Source: Flavobacterium limicola
Lineage (GTDB): Bacteria; Bacteroidota; Bacteroidia; Flavobacteriales; Flavobacteriaceae
Direction of reading: 5' to 3'
Assembly: GCF_003634755.1 (NCBI RefSeq)
Contig: NZ_RBXA01000002.1
Location: 434,001-498,000 of the forward strand
Length of the DNA stretch: 64,000 nt
Shown here: one piece after another, positions 1 through 8,889 of the stretch
How positions within the stretch are numbered: the stretch's first letter is position 1
How the letters are laid out: each line of letters opens with the position of its first letter
Translations under genes and position numbers: made by a program
The notes under the pieces: generated by a model
What the model was told of the DNA's origin: nothing
The model's database searches: none
Seen by the model: only the letters and a program-made list of their open reading frames with translations

Positions 1-1301
1 CGGTAGTCATTGGCGGATTGTTTACGGCAACTATTTTGACGATGATTGTGCTGCCTATTTTATATAAGGTTTTTGATAGTCAAACCTTCAAAAAAGCGAA
101 GTTTAAGAAGCATCAAAGTGCTACTTATATCATTTTGTTATTGTTGAGTTCTTCGTGGGCTTTTTCCCAAAATACTAATCCGGAATTGGATAGTTTATTG
201 TCGAAAGCAATTCAAAATAATAAAGGAATTAAAGCGGCTCAATTGCAAGTGGATAAAACAAAAGCCAATATCAAAACGGCAAATACTTTTGATAAAACTA
301 ATATTTATTACAGTTACGATCAAAATAATTTGGCACTGAATAACGAGCCTTTACGAGTATTTGGTGTACAGCAACGTTTTTCTTTTCCAACGGTTTACGG
401 AGCGCAGAAAAAAGTATTTTCTTCTGAATATGAAAGGGAAAAAGCCAATTTTGATATTCAAAAAAACAAACTTTCTTTAGCTGTTTCTAAATCGTATCAG
501 CATATCGTTTATTTGCAACATCAAGAAAAACTATATCAATATTTGGATAGTTTGTACCAAAATTTCTCCAAAGCAAGCGACAGACGTTTTGAATTAGGAG
601 AAACTAATTATCTGGAAAAAATTACTGCTCAAGCTAAATTTAGACAAATAAGAACCAAGCTTTCGCAAATTGAGAATGACAAAAAAGCACAATACGAACT
701 GTTGCAATCCTTGCTTCAAAACGATGAAATTATCGCAATAAAAAGCAATTCAATTACACCTTTAAATACTTTTACTGATGCAACAAGTAAATCATTTTAT
801 ACTACTTATTTAGAAAGTGTTACTAAAAATTATAAAAGCCAGATAGAGTTACAAAAACAACATTGGCTACCGGATATTAACTTGGATTATTTTCAAGGAA
901 GAAATAACGGTTTATCACAGTCGTTGTATGGTTTTCAAGTTGGTTTAGCAGTACCGATTTTATTCTCGGGACAAGTTGCTAAAAGTAAAGTTGCACAACT
1001 TGAATTACAAAGTTGGGAACAACAAAAGCAAAATGAGGAAGTAAAAATAGAGAAGTACATCAATCAAAAAAAGAACGAATTAGCCAAACATCAGGAAGCG
1101 ATAAACTATTACAATCTGTACGGAAAAAAATTATCGGATGAGATTATAAAAGTAGGGAACAACAGTTATAAACACGGTGAAATTGATTTTTTCCAATACA
1201 TCCAAAGTTTAGAAAATGCCACAACAATTCAAGTGGACTATTTAGATACTATTTTGCAATTCAACCAAACCCAATTAGATTTACAATACCTAAATTTTTA
1301 A
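1..1301 (+). CDS. CusA/CzcA-type RND metal efflux pump fused to a TolC outer-membrane factor (3' part)
   Basis: The frame is open from base 3, upstream of any start, so only the C-terminal part of a longer protein is visible. The first residues, VVIGGLFTATILTMIVLP, are the typical last transmembrane helix of a heavy-metal RND pump. After a short basic linker comes a signal-peptide-like hydrophobic segment ending WAFSQ, then about 370 residues of the OEP/TolC fold with long coiled-coil helices. RND-TolC fusions of roughly 1,400-1,450 residues are known in Bacteroidetes. The TTG at base 18 is not a real start. The adaptor gene follows after 10 bp, so pump, channel and adaptor form one operon. 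The metal (Cu/Ag or Co/Zn/Cd) cannot be told from this part. Confidence 0.88.
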   Translation, partial: VVIGGLFTATILTMIVLPILYKVFDSQTFKKAKFKKHQSATYIILLLLSSSWAFSQNTNPELDSLLSKAIQNNKGIKAAQLQVDKTKANIKTANTFDKTNIYYSYDQNNLALNNEPLRVFGVQQRFSFPTVYGAQKKVFSSEYEREKANFDIQKNKLSLAVSKSYQHIVYLQHQEKLYQYLDSLYQNFSKASDRRFELGETNYLEKITAQAKFRQIRTKLSQIENDKKAQYELLQSLLQNDEIIAIKSNSITPLNTFTDATSKSFYTTYLESVTKNYKSQIELQKQHWLPDINLDYFQGRNNGLSQSLYGFQVGLAVPILFSGQVAKSKVAQLELQSWEQQKQNEEVKIEKYINQKKNELAKHQEAINYYNLYGKKLSDEIIKVGNNSYKHGEIDFFQYIQSLENATTIQVDYLDTILQFNQTQLDLQYLNF

Positions 1302-1311
1302 AATACAACTA

Positions 1312-2427
1312 ATGAAAAAATCTCTCTATATAATAGCTTTATCTCTTGTTTTATTTTCTTGTAAAGAATCAAAAACAGAAGAGGTGGAACAAAAAGACAA
1401 TGGTTTGATAACTGTAACTTCTGCTCAATTCAAATCTTCAGGAATGGAGATTGCCACTCCAACAGAACAGGATTTTGATGTTACGGTAAAAGCATCTGGA
1501 AAAATTGACGTACCACCACAAAACAGAGCGAAGGTAAATACTTTTATGGGTGGTTATGTGAAATCCACAACGCTATTGGTTGGAAATAAAGTCACAAAAG
1601 GACAGGCTTTGTTAACGCTACAAAATACCGAATTTCTTGATATTCAAAAAGATTATATGGAAGTGGCTGAGCAACTAAATTTCTTGAAATCAGAATATGA
1701 CCGACAAAAAAAGTTGTATGATGAAAAAATAACTTCGCAAAAAAACTACTTAAAAGCCGAAAGCGACTACAGAAGAGCCAAAGCAATGCATCAAAGTTTA
1801 CGTGCCAAATTAGTGCTTTTGAACATTAATCCTAGAAATGTAGAGAAAGGAATTTTGACTTCAACAATCACTATTTTTTCTCCAATAACGGGTGATATCG
1901 TAATCATGAATGCCAATGTGGGAATGTATGTAGCACCTTCGGATGTGATTCTTGAAATTGTAGATACGGATCACTTGCATTTAGAGTTGGCCGTTTTTGA
2001 AAAAGATATTTTGAATGTAAAAATTGGTCAAAAAATACATTTTAAAGTTCCTGAAGCTTCAAAAGATGTTTTTAATGCCGAAGTACATTTGGTTGGAAAA
2101 TCAATAGAAGGGAATGAGAGAACAATTAATATTCATGGGCATTTAGACGATGCGATAAAGCAAAAGCTATTGACAGGAATGTTTGTTGAAGCTGAAATAA
2201 TCATTGATTCTAAAAAAGGTTTAGCAATTCCTTCTGAAGCATTGGTTACTGAAAACAACAAAAATTTCGTACTTTTATTGGACAATGAAAAAAACGGGTA
2301 TTCATTCAAGAAAGTAAGCGTTACAATAGGCGAGAAGTCTGAAAATTTTGTCGAAATACTTCCAAATACTGTAATTAATGCTTCTTCAAGAATTTTGACA
2401 AAAGGTGTTTTCGATTTGGCTAATTAA
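1312..2427 (+). CDS. Efflux RND transporter periplasmic adaptor subunit (CusB/CzcB type), lipoprotein
   Basis: Membrane-fusion protein that bridges the inner-membrane RND pump and the outer-membrane channel. The N-terminus is a lipoprotein signal with lipobox LFSC (Cys17 lipidated). A barrel-sandwich half (GGYVKSTTLLVGNKVTKGQ, about residues 83-101) is followed by a helical hairpin (about 110-165), the second lipoyl half (SPITGDIVIMNANVGMYV) and beta-barrel domains to residue 371. This is the usual HlyD-family order. No His/Met-rich metal-binding extension is seen, so substrate is not readable. It starts 10 bp after the RND-TolC fusion and is followed after 16 bp by an iron exporter gene. Confidence 0.9.
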   Translation: MKKSLYIIALSLVLFSCKESKTEEVEQKDNGLITVTSAQFKSSGMEIATPTEQDFDVTVKASGKIDVPPQNRAKVNTFMGGYVKSTTLLVGNKVTKGQALLTLQNTEFLDIQKDYMEVAEQLNFLKSEYDRQKKLYDEKITSQKNYLKAESDYRRAKAMHQSLRAKLVLLNINPRNVEKGILTSTITIFSPITGDIVIMNANVGMYVAPSDVILEIVDTDHLHLELAVFEKDILNVKIGQKIHFKVPEASKDVFNAEVHLVGKSIEGNERTINIHGHLDDAIKQKLLTGMFVEAEIIIDSKKGLAIPSEALVTENNKNFVLLLDNEKNGYSFKKVSVTIGEKSENFVEILPNTVINASSRILTKGVFDLAN

Positions 2428-2443
2428 TTAAAAAGTAAATAAA

Positions 2444-3562
2444 ATGGACTTGAAAAAACTTAAAGATCAGTTGCAAACAGAGGTTGATACTGCCTTTTTG
2501 TATGATAGCATTGCTGCTATTCAATCGGATGATAATCTTTCAAGAGTATTGTTGAGTTTGGGTGAAATTGAAAAAGGACACGCGAAACACATGTTTGATA
2601 AAGTGTTGACTTTGGAACCAAATTATAAAATGCCTTTGCCTTCAGGAAGAGCAAAATTCCAATTGAAGTTGGGTAAAATCTTTGGTTACAGTTCTATTAT
2701 TAGCAATCTTTCCAGTATTGAAAAGCAGTTTGCAGTAAATTCAATTAAAAATAAACTTAAAAGCGGAGAGAAACCAACAGGCTTTGAGCACAATCATCTT
2801 AACATTATTGAAGCGGTAAACAATAATGCTGCTTTGAATGTTTCCGGAGGCTTATTGTCTAAATTTGAAAGCAGGCATAAATCAGTAGGTGGAAATGCCT
2901 TGCGTGCCGCCGTTTTAGGTTCTAATGATGGATTGGTTTCTAATATGAGTTTGGTCATGGGAGTTGCCGGAGCAGCCGTTTCTAATGATACGATATTGTT
3001 AACCGGTATTGCAGGACTTTTGGCAGGAGCAATTTCAATGGCTTTGGGCGAATGGCTTTCGGTACAAAGTTCCAGAGAATTAAACCAGCGCCAAATTGAT
3101 TTGGAAACAGAAGAATTGGAAGCTTCTCCCGAAGAAGAGAAAAAAGAATTAGTTTTATTGTATCAGGCCAAAGGAATGAATGCTGTCGAAGCACAAAAAC
3201 TGGCTGACAAAGCTTTTGAAAATCCTCAAACAGCAATTGATGCCATTATTACAGAGGAATTGGGAATCGACAAAGAAGAATTAGGAGGGTCAGCTTGGGA
3301 AGCAGCAACAGCTTCGTTTGTGCTTTTTGCCATTGGAGCTATTATTCCATTATATCCCTTTATGTTTTTAGATGGAAAAAATGCCATTTTATTAAGTGTA
3401 GGAAGCAGTGTTGTTGGCCTTTTTGGAATAGGTGCCGCAATTACTTTATTGACAGGAAGAAGCATTTTATTTTCTGGATTTAGACAAGTTTCTTTTGGAT
3501 TGCTGGCTGCAGCTGTAACTTATGGAATAGGTTCCTTGATTGGAGTTTCATTAGCAGGATAA
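2444..3562 (+). CDS. MbfA-like iron exporter: ferritin-like domain plus VIT1/CCC1 membrane domain
   Basis: Residues 1 to about 140 form a ferritin-like/rubrerythrin four-helix region with putative iron ligands E13, E41 and E43-x-x-H46. Residues about 150-372 are a VIT1/CCC1 transporter domain with NALRAAVLGSNDGLVSNMSL, GAISMALGEWLSVQS and three C-terminal membrane helices. This architecture matches membrane-bound ferritin MbfA of alphaproteobacteria, known to export Fe(II) and protect from peroxide stress; the function here is inferred from that. The gene lies 16 bp after the adaptor, suggesting one metal-homeostasis transcription unit. Mn(II) is an alternative substrate. Confidence 0.82.
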   Translation: MDLKKLKDQLQTEVDTAFLYDSIAAIQSDDNLSRVLLSLGEIEKGHAKHMFDKVLTLEPNYKMPLPSGRAKFQLKLGKIFGYSSIISNLSSIEKQFAVNSIKNKLKSGEKPTGFEHNHLNIIEAVNNNAALNVSGGLLSKFESRHKSVGGNALRAAVLGSNDGLVSNMSLVMGVAGAAVSNDTILLTGIAGLLAGAISMALGEWLSVQSSRELNQRQIDLETEELEASPEEEKKELVLLYQAKGMNAVEAQKLADKAFENPQTAIDAIITEELGIDKEELGGSAWEAATASFVLFAIGAIIPLYPFMFLDGKNAILLSVGSSVVGLFGIGAAITLLTGRSILFSGFRQVSFGLLAAAVTYGIGSLIGVSLAG

Positions 3563-3616
3563 AAAAATTAACATAGTAGGGAATATTAAATACAATTTAA
3601 CTTTAAATAAAAAATT

Positions 3617-4120
3617 ATGAATGATGCCCATTTACACCTGGTTGTAAACCATTTTCCAATTATTGGAACTATCCTTGGACTCGGAATTTTAATCGCAGGA
3701 TTAGTGCTCAAGAACAAGTCTGTACAAAATACAGCTTATGTATTATTTGTCATTGCAGCTGTGTTTGGCTTTTTTAGCATGTCTACTGGCGAAGGAGCAG
3801 AGGAAATGGTGGAAGATTTCCCAGGAATAGGAAAAGCAATTATTCATGAACACGAAGAAATGGCTGAAAAATTAGCAATTGTATTATATGCGTTGGCAAT
3901 TACATCATTGTTTGGCCTTTATTCTAATTTGAAAAACAAACCAAAAGCAAAGCTTGTTTCTTATATCGCGACAGTAGTTGCAATAATCGCCGTGTTTTTT
4001 GCACAACAAACGGGTACAACTGGAGGCGAAGTTCGTCACACTGAAATTAGAACTGATAGTACTGCTGTGGGTAGTAGTAAAGAGAAAATCAATCCAACAA
4101 ATGAGGAGGAAAAGGAATAA
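3617..4120 (+). CDS. DUF2231-type four-helix membrane protein
   Basis: A 167-residue protein with four predicted membrane helices (about residues 12-32, 38-56, 85-103, 112-130). It opens with HLHLVVNHFPIIG, whose histidines are characteristic of the DUF2231/cytochrome-like membrane family. A second His cluster (IIHEHEEMAEK) lies between helices 2 and 3, so heme or metal binding is possible but unproven. The last 35 residues are polar and charged. It follows the MbfA-like gene by 54 bp on the same strand, so it may belong to the metal efflux unit. Function unknown. Confidence 0.7.
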   Translation: MNDAHLHLVVNHFPIIGTILGLGILIAGLVLKNKSVQNTAYVLFVIAAVFGFFSMSTGEGAEEMVEDFPGIGKAIIHEHEEMAEKLAIVLYALAITSLFGLYSNLKNKPKAKLVSYIATVVAIIAVFFAQQTGTTGGEVRHTEIRTDSTAVGSSKEKINPTNEEEKE

Positions 4121-4164
4121 AAAAATATTTTAACAAAAAAACTATATTAAGTTAAAGTATTAAT

Positions 4165-4195
4165 TGCTTTTTAATTAAAAAAGCTTTTATATTTG
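4165..4195 (+). promoter_or_regulatory. Predicted Bacteroidetes-type promoter of the his operon
   Basis: The -7 element TATATTTG (4188-4195) fits TAnnTTTG exactly, with a TTG at 4164-4166, 21 bp upstream. Transcription would start near 4202, about 12 bp before the leader-peptide ATG. Confidence 0.6.
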
Positions 4196-4213
4196 CAGAG
4201 AAAAATAAAACAC

Positions 4214-4273
4214 ATGTTTACAAATCAATTGCATCATCATCATTTTCATTATTGCTCTCAAGCGATGTGTTAA
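4214..4273 (+). CDS. hisL: Histidine operon leader peptide (19 aa)
   Basis: The reading frame encodes MFTNQLHHHHFHYCSQAMC followed by TAA. Five of 19 residues are histidine, four of them consecutive. It sits between the predicted promoter and a terminator hairpin, directly ahead of hisG. This is the classical layout of ribosome-mediated attenuation: when charged tRNA-His is scarce, ribosomes stall on the His codons and the terminator is not formed. The peptide is far too short for standard ORF calling. The role is inferred from layout and composition; no close homolog is claimed. Confidence 0.85.
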   Translation: MFTNQLHHHHFHYCSQAMC

Positions 4274-4300
4274 TGGTATGTGTGTAAATCATCATATTCT

Positions 4301-4334
4301 AAAAACCCGTTTGAGTACATCAAACGGGTTTTTT
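4301..4334 (+). terminator. his attenuator: rho-independent terminator in the leader
   Basis: A stem of 14 bp, AAAAACCCGTTTGA (4301-4314) pairing with TCAAACGGGTTTTT (4320-4333), with a 5-nt loop and a U-run. It lies 27 bp after the leader-peptide stop and about 57 bp before hisG. A terminator inside a transcribed leader, before the first structural gene, is the expected attenuator. Confidence 0.85.
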
Positions 4335-4390
4335 ATTGCCCAATATTTGTACTCAATCAAAATATTTTAAACAAAAACAAAAAAAACAAA

Positions 4391-5248
4391 ATGAGTACAT
4401 TAAAAATTGCAATTCAAAAATCAGGACGTTTAAACGAAGACAGCATTCAAATTTTAAAAGATGCAGGTATTTCAATAGATAACGGAATCGACCAATTAAA
4501 AGCCGAAGCATCCAACTTCCCGTTAGAGGTTTTATATTTAAGAAACTCAGATATTCCTCAATATTTGATTGATGGAGTTGTAGATATTGCTATCGTTGGG
4601 GATAATCTATTAGTCGAAAAAGGTGGTGATATTGAAGTAATTCAAAAATTAGGTTTTTCAAAATGTAAAGTATCTGTTGCTGTCCCAAAAGCATTTGATT
4701 ACAAATCTGTTCAAGATTTAAATGGTATGCGTATTGCGACTTCATACCCTAAAACAGTGCTTGATTTTTTTAATTCTAAAGGCGTAACAGTCGACATTCA
4801 CCAAATTTCAGGTTCGGTAGAAATTGCTCCAAACATTGGTCTAGCTGATGCCATTGTTGATATTGTTTCCAGTGGTAGTACTTTATTCAAGAATAATCTA
4901 AAAGAGGTTGAAGTTATTTTTAAAAGTGAAGCGGTTTTAGCTGTTTCTCCAAAAGTAAGTCCTGAATCTCAAAAAATTATTGATACGTTAAAATTCAGAA
5001 TCGAATCTGTTTTAAGAGCAAGAAAATCGAAGTACATTTTAATGAATGTACCAAATGACAAAATTGAGGCAGTTGGTAAAATTCTTCCTGTATTGCGAAG
5101 TTTGACGGTTTTGCCTTTGGCACAAGAAGGATGGAGCAGCGTTCACTCTGTAATCGACAAAGATACTTTTTGGGATGTTATTGATCAACTGAAAGAAGCT
5201 GGTGCCGAAGGAATTTTGGTTTGTCCAATTGAAAAAATGGTACTGTAA
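4391..5248 (+). CDS. hisG: ATP phosphoribosyltransferase, long form (HisG)
   Basis: First enzyme of histidine synthesis; joins ATP and PRPP to give N1-(5-phosphoribosyl)-ATP and is the usual feedback target. The 285-residue protein has the catalytic part (LKIAIQKSGRLNEDS, then DIVSSGSTLFKNN for PRPP binding) and a C-terminal regulatory domain, so it is the long form that needs no HisZ. The start is the ATG at 4391, preceded by an A-rich stretch. The frame is open back to 4280, but that extension runs through the attenuator hairpin and cannot be coding. Transcription is probably controlled by the upstream leader peptide. Confidence 0.96.
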   Translation: MSTLKIAIQKSGRLNEDSIQILKDAGISIDNGIDQLKAEASNFPLEVLYLRNSDIPQYLIDGVVDIAIVGDNLLVEKGGDIEVIQKLGFSKCKVSVAVPKAFDYKSVQDLNGMRIATSYPKTVLDFFNSKGVTVDIHQISGSVEIAPNIGLADAIVDIVSSGSTLFKNNLKEVEVIFKSEAVLAVSPKVSPESQKIIDTLKFRIESVLRARKSKYILMNVPNDKIEAVGKILPVLRSLTVLPLAQEGWSSVHSVIDKDTFWDVIDQLKEAGAEGILVCPIEKMVL

Positions 5249-5326
5249 GAATTTTAAATTACAAGTTGTGAATTATGAGTTTAAGAACTGAATAATTCTA
5301 TTTTTTAAATTTTGAATAAAATTAAA

Positions 5327-6619
5327 ATGAATAAAATATACAATCCAAAAGCAGAATCTTGGTCCTCAATTTTAGAGCGTCCTACCAAAACTATTGATGA
5401 TATTGAAGCCACTGTAAAAGAAATTTTTAGTGAAGTTCAAAAGAAAGGTGATGTTGCAGTTGCAAAATACACATCGCTTTTTGATGGAGCAAAAATCGAT
5501 ACCATCGAAGTTTCTAAAGCTGAAATTGATTTGGCAATTGCTTCCGTTTCCCCAGAGTTGAAAGAAGCAATCGAATTAGCCAAGTCTAATATTTCAAAAT
5601 TCCATATTGCGCAAAAAACGGATAGAGTTGCTGTAGAAACAATTGAAGGAGTGAACTGCTGGCAGGAAAAAAGACCTATTCAAAAGATAGGGTTGTACAT
5701 TCCTGGAGGAACTGCTCCATTATTTTCTACCGTTTTAATGCTTGCTGTTCCTGCGGAAATTGCGGGTTGCAATGAAATTGTTTTATGTTCGCCACCCGAT
5801 AAAAAGGGAGTTGTAAATCCTGCGATTTTGTATGCTGCAAATTTATGTGGTGTGACAAAAATATTAAAAGTAGGAGGGATTCAAGCTATTGCAGGAATGA
5901 CTTTTGGAACAGAAACGATTCCTAAAGTATATAAAATTTTTGGTCCCGGAAATCAATTTGTGACTGTGGCAAAACAATTAGCTACACAATTTGGTGTCGC
6001 AATCGATATGCCGGCTGGTCCATCGGAATTACTGATTGTTGCTGACGATACTGCAGTTCCGGCTTTTGTAGCTTCAGATTTGTTATCCCAAGCAGAACAC
6101 GGAGCGGATAGTCAGGTAATTTTAGTTTCTACTTCCAAGAAATTAATTGATGCTGTAGAGACTGAAATTCAAATGCAAATGGAAGCTTTACCAAGAAAAT
6201 CTATTGCAGAAAAAGCGATTGCGAATTCAAAATTGATTTTTATAGAAAACGATAAAATTGCCTTAGAATTAATCAATGAATACGGACCGGAACACTTTAT
6301 TATTTGCTCAGAATTTGATGATTTTTATAGCAATGGTGTTCAAAACGCAGGTTCGGTATTCATAGGGAATTATACCCCTGAAAGTGCAGGTGATTATGCT
6401 TCCGGAACCAATCATACATTGCCAACAAATGGTTATGCAAAGAATTACAGCGGAGTAAATCTGGATAGTTTTACCAAAGCGATGACTTTTCAAAAAATAA
6501 CTCAAAAAGGCATACAAAATATCGGTAAAGCCATCGAAATTATGGCAGAAGCTGAAGGATTACAAGCACACAAAAATGCAGTTACATTACGATTAAAAGC
6601 GATTGAAGATGGAAAATAA
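5327..6619 (+). CDS. hisD: Histidinol dehydrogenase (HisD)
   Basis: Zinc- and NAD-dependent enzyme that oxidises L-histidinol to L-histidine in the last two steps. 430 residues. Diagnostic stretches are KVGGIQAIAGMTFGT, KIFGPGNQFVTVAKQ, LLSQAEHGADSQ with a zinc-ligand His, and SAGDYASGTNHTLPTNG. The ATG at 5327 is preferred over a TTG at 5312. Its end overlaps hisC by 11 bp, implying translational coupling. The 78-bp spacer from hisG contains a small palindrome (GAATTAT/ATAATTC). Confidence 0.96.
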   Translation: MNKIYNPKAESWSSILERPTKTIDDIEATVKEIFSEVQKKGDVAVAKYTSLFDGAKIDTIEVSKAEIDLAIASVSPELKEAIELAKSNISKFHIAQKTDRVAVETIEGVNCWQEKRPIQKIGLYIPGGTAPLFSTVLMLAVPAEIAGCNEIVLCSPPDKKGVVNPAILYAANLCGVTKILKVGGIQAIAGMTFGTETIPKVYKIFGPGNQFVTVAKQLATQFGVAIDMPAGPSELLIVADDTAVPAFVASDLLSQAEHGADSQVILVSTSKKLIDAVETEIQMQMEALPRKSIAEKAIANSKLIFIENDKIALELINEYGPEHFIICSEFDDFYSNGVQNAGSVFIGNYTPESAGDYASGTNHTLPTNGYAKNYSGVNLDSFTKAMTFQKITQKGIQNIGKAIEIMAEAEGLQAHKNAVTLRLKAIEDGK

Positions 6620-7658
6620 TTTCGACATAAATAATTTGGTTAGAGAAAACGTTAAGGAAATGAAACCCTATTCTTCGGCTCGTGATGAATTTGAGGATTT
6701 TGATACGGCTGACATGATTTTTTTGGATGCCAATGAAAATCCATTTGAAAATGGTGTGAACAGGTATCCGGATCCACAACAATTGAGTGTGAAAGAAGTT
6801 TTGGCTAAACAAAGAAACGTCAAAACAAATCAAATTTTGCTAGGAAACGGAAGTGATGAAGTGTTGGATTTGTTATTCAGAGTTTTTTGCGAACCAAAAA
6901 CGGACAATGTAGTTACTTTGCCACCAACCTATGGAATGTATGGCGTTTTAGCTAATATTAATGCTGTAGAAAACAAAGAAGTATTGCTTTCACAAGACTT
7001 TCAGCCGCAAATTGAAAAAATTATAGAAGCTGTTGATGAAAACACTAAAATCGTCTTTTTGTGTTCTCCAAATAACCCGACCGGGAACTCCTTTTCGGAT
7101 GAAAGTATAGCGTATCTTTTGCAAAATTTCAAAGGATTAGTAGTGATTGATGAAGCCTATATTGACTTTTCAAAGAAAGATAGTTGGATCAATGAATTGG
7201 ATGAATATCCAAATTTAGTTATTACCCAAACATTATCAAAGGCTTATGGTTTGGCAGGAATCAGATTGGGAATTTGTTATGCCTCTGCGGAAGTAATTTC
7301 GGTTTTAAATAAAATAAAACCACCTTATAATGTAAATGAATTGACTCAGAAAAGAGCTTTAGAACGGTTGGACAATCCGGAAAAAATAAAATCTGAAATT
7401 AACTCTATTATAACACAAAGAGAAGTATTACTTAAAGTATTACTTGATGTTAAATTTGTTGAAAAAATTTATCCAACCGAAGCTAATTTTATTTTGGTAA
7501 AAGTAGATGATGCTAATAAAAGATACGCTGAATTGATTGCAAAAGGAATTGTAATCCGGAACCGCACCACCCAACCATTATGCGATAATTGTTTGCGTTT
7601 TACTGTTGGAACTAAACAAGAAAATATGAAATTAATTGAGGTGTTAAAACAACTTTAA
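6609..7658 (+). CDS. hisC: Histidinol-phosphate aminotransferase (HisC)
   Basis: PLP enzyme, class I/II aminotransferase fold, that converts imidazole acetol-phosphate to histidinol-phosphate with glutamate. 349 residues. The PLP-binding lysine is in TQTLSKAYGLAGIRLG (about K211); FLCSPNNPTGNSF and VVIDEAYIDF are the other cofactor motifs. The ATG at 6609 is used; TTG 6603 would only add two residues. It overlaps the end of hisD. The 24-bp gap to hisB is an AT-rich run (ACCTTAAACTTTAAAC) belonging to a repeat family seen elsewhere in the window. Confidence 0.95.
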   Translation: MENNFDINNLVRENVKEMKPYSSARDEFEDFDTADMIFLDANENPFENGVNRYPDPQQLSVKEVLAKQRNVKTNQILLGNGSDEVLDLLFRVFCEPKTDNVVTLPPTYGMYGVLANINAVENKEVLLSQDFQPQIEKIIEAVDENTKIVFLCSPNNPTGNSFSDESIAYLLQNFKGLVVIDEAYIDFSKKDSWINELDEYPNLVITQTLSKAYGLAGIRLGICYASAEVISVLNKIKPPYNVNELTQKRALERLDNPEKIKSEINSIITQREVLLKVLLDVKFVEKIYPTEANFILVKVDDANKRYAELIAKGIVIRNRTTQPLCDNCLRFTVGTKQENMKLIEVLKQL

Positions 7659-7682
7659 ACCTTAAACTTTAAACTTTTTTTA

Positions 7683-8819
7683 ATGAAAAAAATACTTTTT
7701 ATAGACCGTGACGGAACCATGGTTTTAGAACCACATGATTACCAATTAGACAGCTTTGAAAAATTAGAATTCTATCCAAACGCTTTTCAATATCTTGGAA
7801 AAATAGCTAAAGAATTGGATTTTGAATTGGTAATGGTAACCAATCAAGATGGTTTGGGAACTGATTCTCACCCGGAAATTAACTTTTGGCCGGTTCACAA
7901 TTTGATCATGAAAGCTTTTGAAAATGAAGGTGTTGTTTTCAAAGAAGTTTTAATTGACAAAACATTTCCACACGAAAATGTGCCAACTCGCAAACCTGGT
8001 ACTGCTATGTTGACCAAATATCTTAATAATCCAGAATATGATTTAGAGAATTCATTCGTCATTGGAGACCGAATAACAGATGTAGAATTAGCCAAAAACT
8101 TAGGTTCAAAAGCGATTTTCATTAACAAAGATGAAGCTTTGGGAGGTGATGAAATATCGTCTAAAAGACACGAATTGGATTCGGTTATTGCCTTGCAAAC
8201 TACTGATTGGAAAACCATTTACGAGTTTTTGAAATTAGAAGAACGCTCTGCAACCATTTCTAGAAAAACGAATGAAACGGATATTTTCATTAATTTAAAT
8301 CTTGACGGAACAGGAAAAAGCAAAATTGAAACAGGTATTGCGTTCTTTGATCACATGCTAGACCAAATTGCACGTCACGGACAAATGGACTTGGAAATCC
8401 TTGTTAAAGGTGATTTAGAAGTCGATGAACACCACACAATTGAAGATACAGCGATTGCACTTGGAGAAGTTTTTGCGAAAGCATTAGGGAATAAATTGGG
8501 TATTGAACGTTATGGTTTTTGTTTGCCAATGGACGACTGTTTAGCACAAGTTGCGATTGATTTTGGAGGTAGAAACTGGTTAGTTTGGGAAACCGAATTC
8601 AAACGTGAAATGGTGGGTAAAATGCCTACGGAGATGTTTTATCATTTTTTCAAATCATTCTCGGACGGTGCTAAAGCTAACATCAACATCAAAGCAGAAG
8701 GAACGAACGAGCATCACAAGATTGAAGCCATTTTTAAAGCTTTTGCAAAAGCAATAAAAGTAGCCGTAAAACGTGATACGGAAAAGATGATTTTGCCAAG
8801 TACGAAGGGAATGTTGTAA
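7683..8819 (+). CDS. hisB: Bifunctional histidinol-phosphatase / imidazoleglycerol-phosphate dehydratase (HisB)
   Basis: Two enzymes in one chain. Residues 1 to about 165 are a HAD-type histidinol-phosphatase (IDRDGTMV nucleophile motif, [21 protein letters not shown]). Residues about 185-378 are imidazoleglycerol-phosphate dehydratase with metal-binding DEHHTIEDT and [13 protein letters not shown]. Length 378 is close to E. coli HisB. Both steps lie in histidine synthesis (dehydration of IGP, dephosphorylation of histidinol-P). It follows hisC in the operon and is separated from hisH by a 70-bp palindromic repeat. Confidence 0.96.
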   Translation: MKKILFIDRDGTMVLEPHDYQLDSFEKLEFYPNAFQYLGKIAKELDFELVMVTNQDGLGTDSHPEINFWPVHNLIMKAFENEGVVFKEVLIDKTFPHENVPTRKPGTAMLTKYLNNPEYDLENSFVIGDRITDVELAKNLGSKAIFINKDEALGGDEISSKRHELDSVIALQTTDWKTIYEFLKLEERSATISRKTNETDIFINLNLDGTGKSKIETGIAFFDHMLDQIARHGQMDLEILVKGDLEVDEHHTIEDTAIALGEVFAKALGNKLGIERYGFCLPMDDCLAQVAIDFGGRNWLVWETEFKREMVGKMPTEMFYHFFKSFSDGAKANINIKAEGTNEHHKIEAIFKAFAKAIKVAVKRDTEKMILPSTKGML

Positions 8820-8823
8820 AATT

Positions 8824-8880
8824 GTTTAAAGTTTAAAGTTTCAGGTTAACCCGAGCAACTTTAAACATTAAACTTGAAAC
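8824..8880. repeat. AT-rich palindromic spacer repeat between hisB and hisH
   Basis: GTTTAAAGTTTAAAGTTTC on the left faces a TTTAAAC-type right arm beginning GAGCAACTTTAAAC. The same pattern recurs at 44490-44571 (ilvB/ilvN spacer) and 57839-57894 (spacer before the nucleoside phosphorylase gene), with a short relative at 7659-7682. Confidence 0.6.
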
Positions 8881-8889
8881 AAAACTAAA

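Noticed and set aside
4280-4390. N-terminal extension of hisG
   Set aside because: It runs through the attenuator hairpin, has no match to HisG N-termini, and a standard start is present at 4391.
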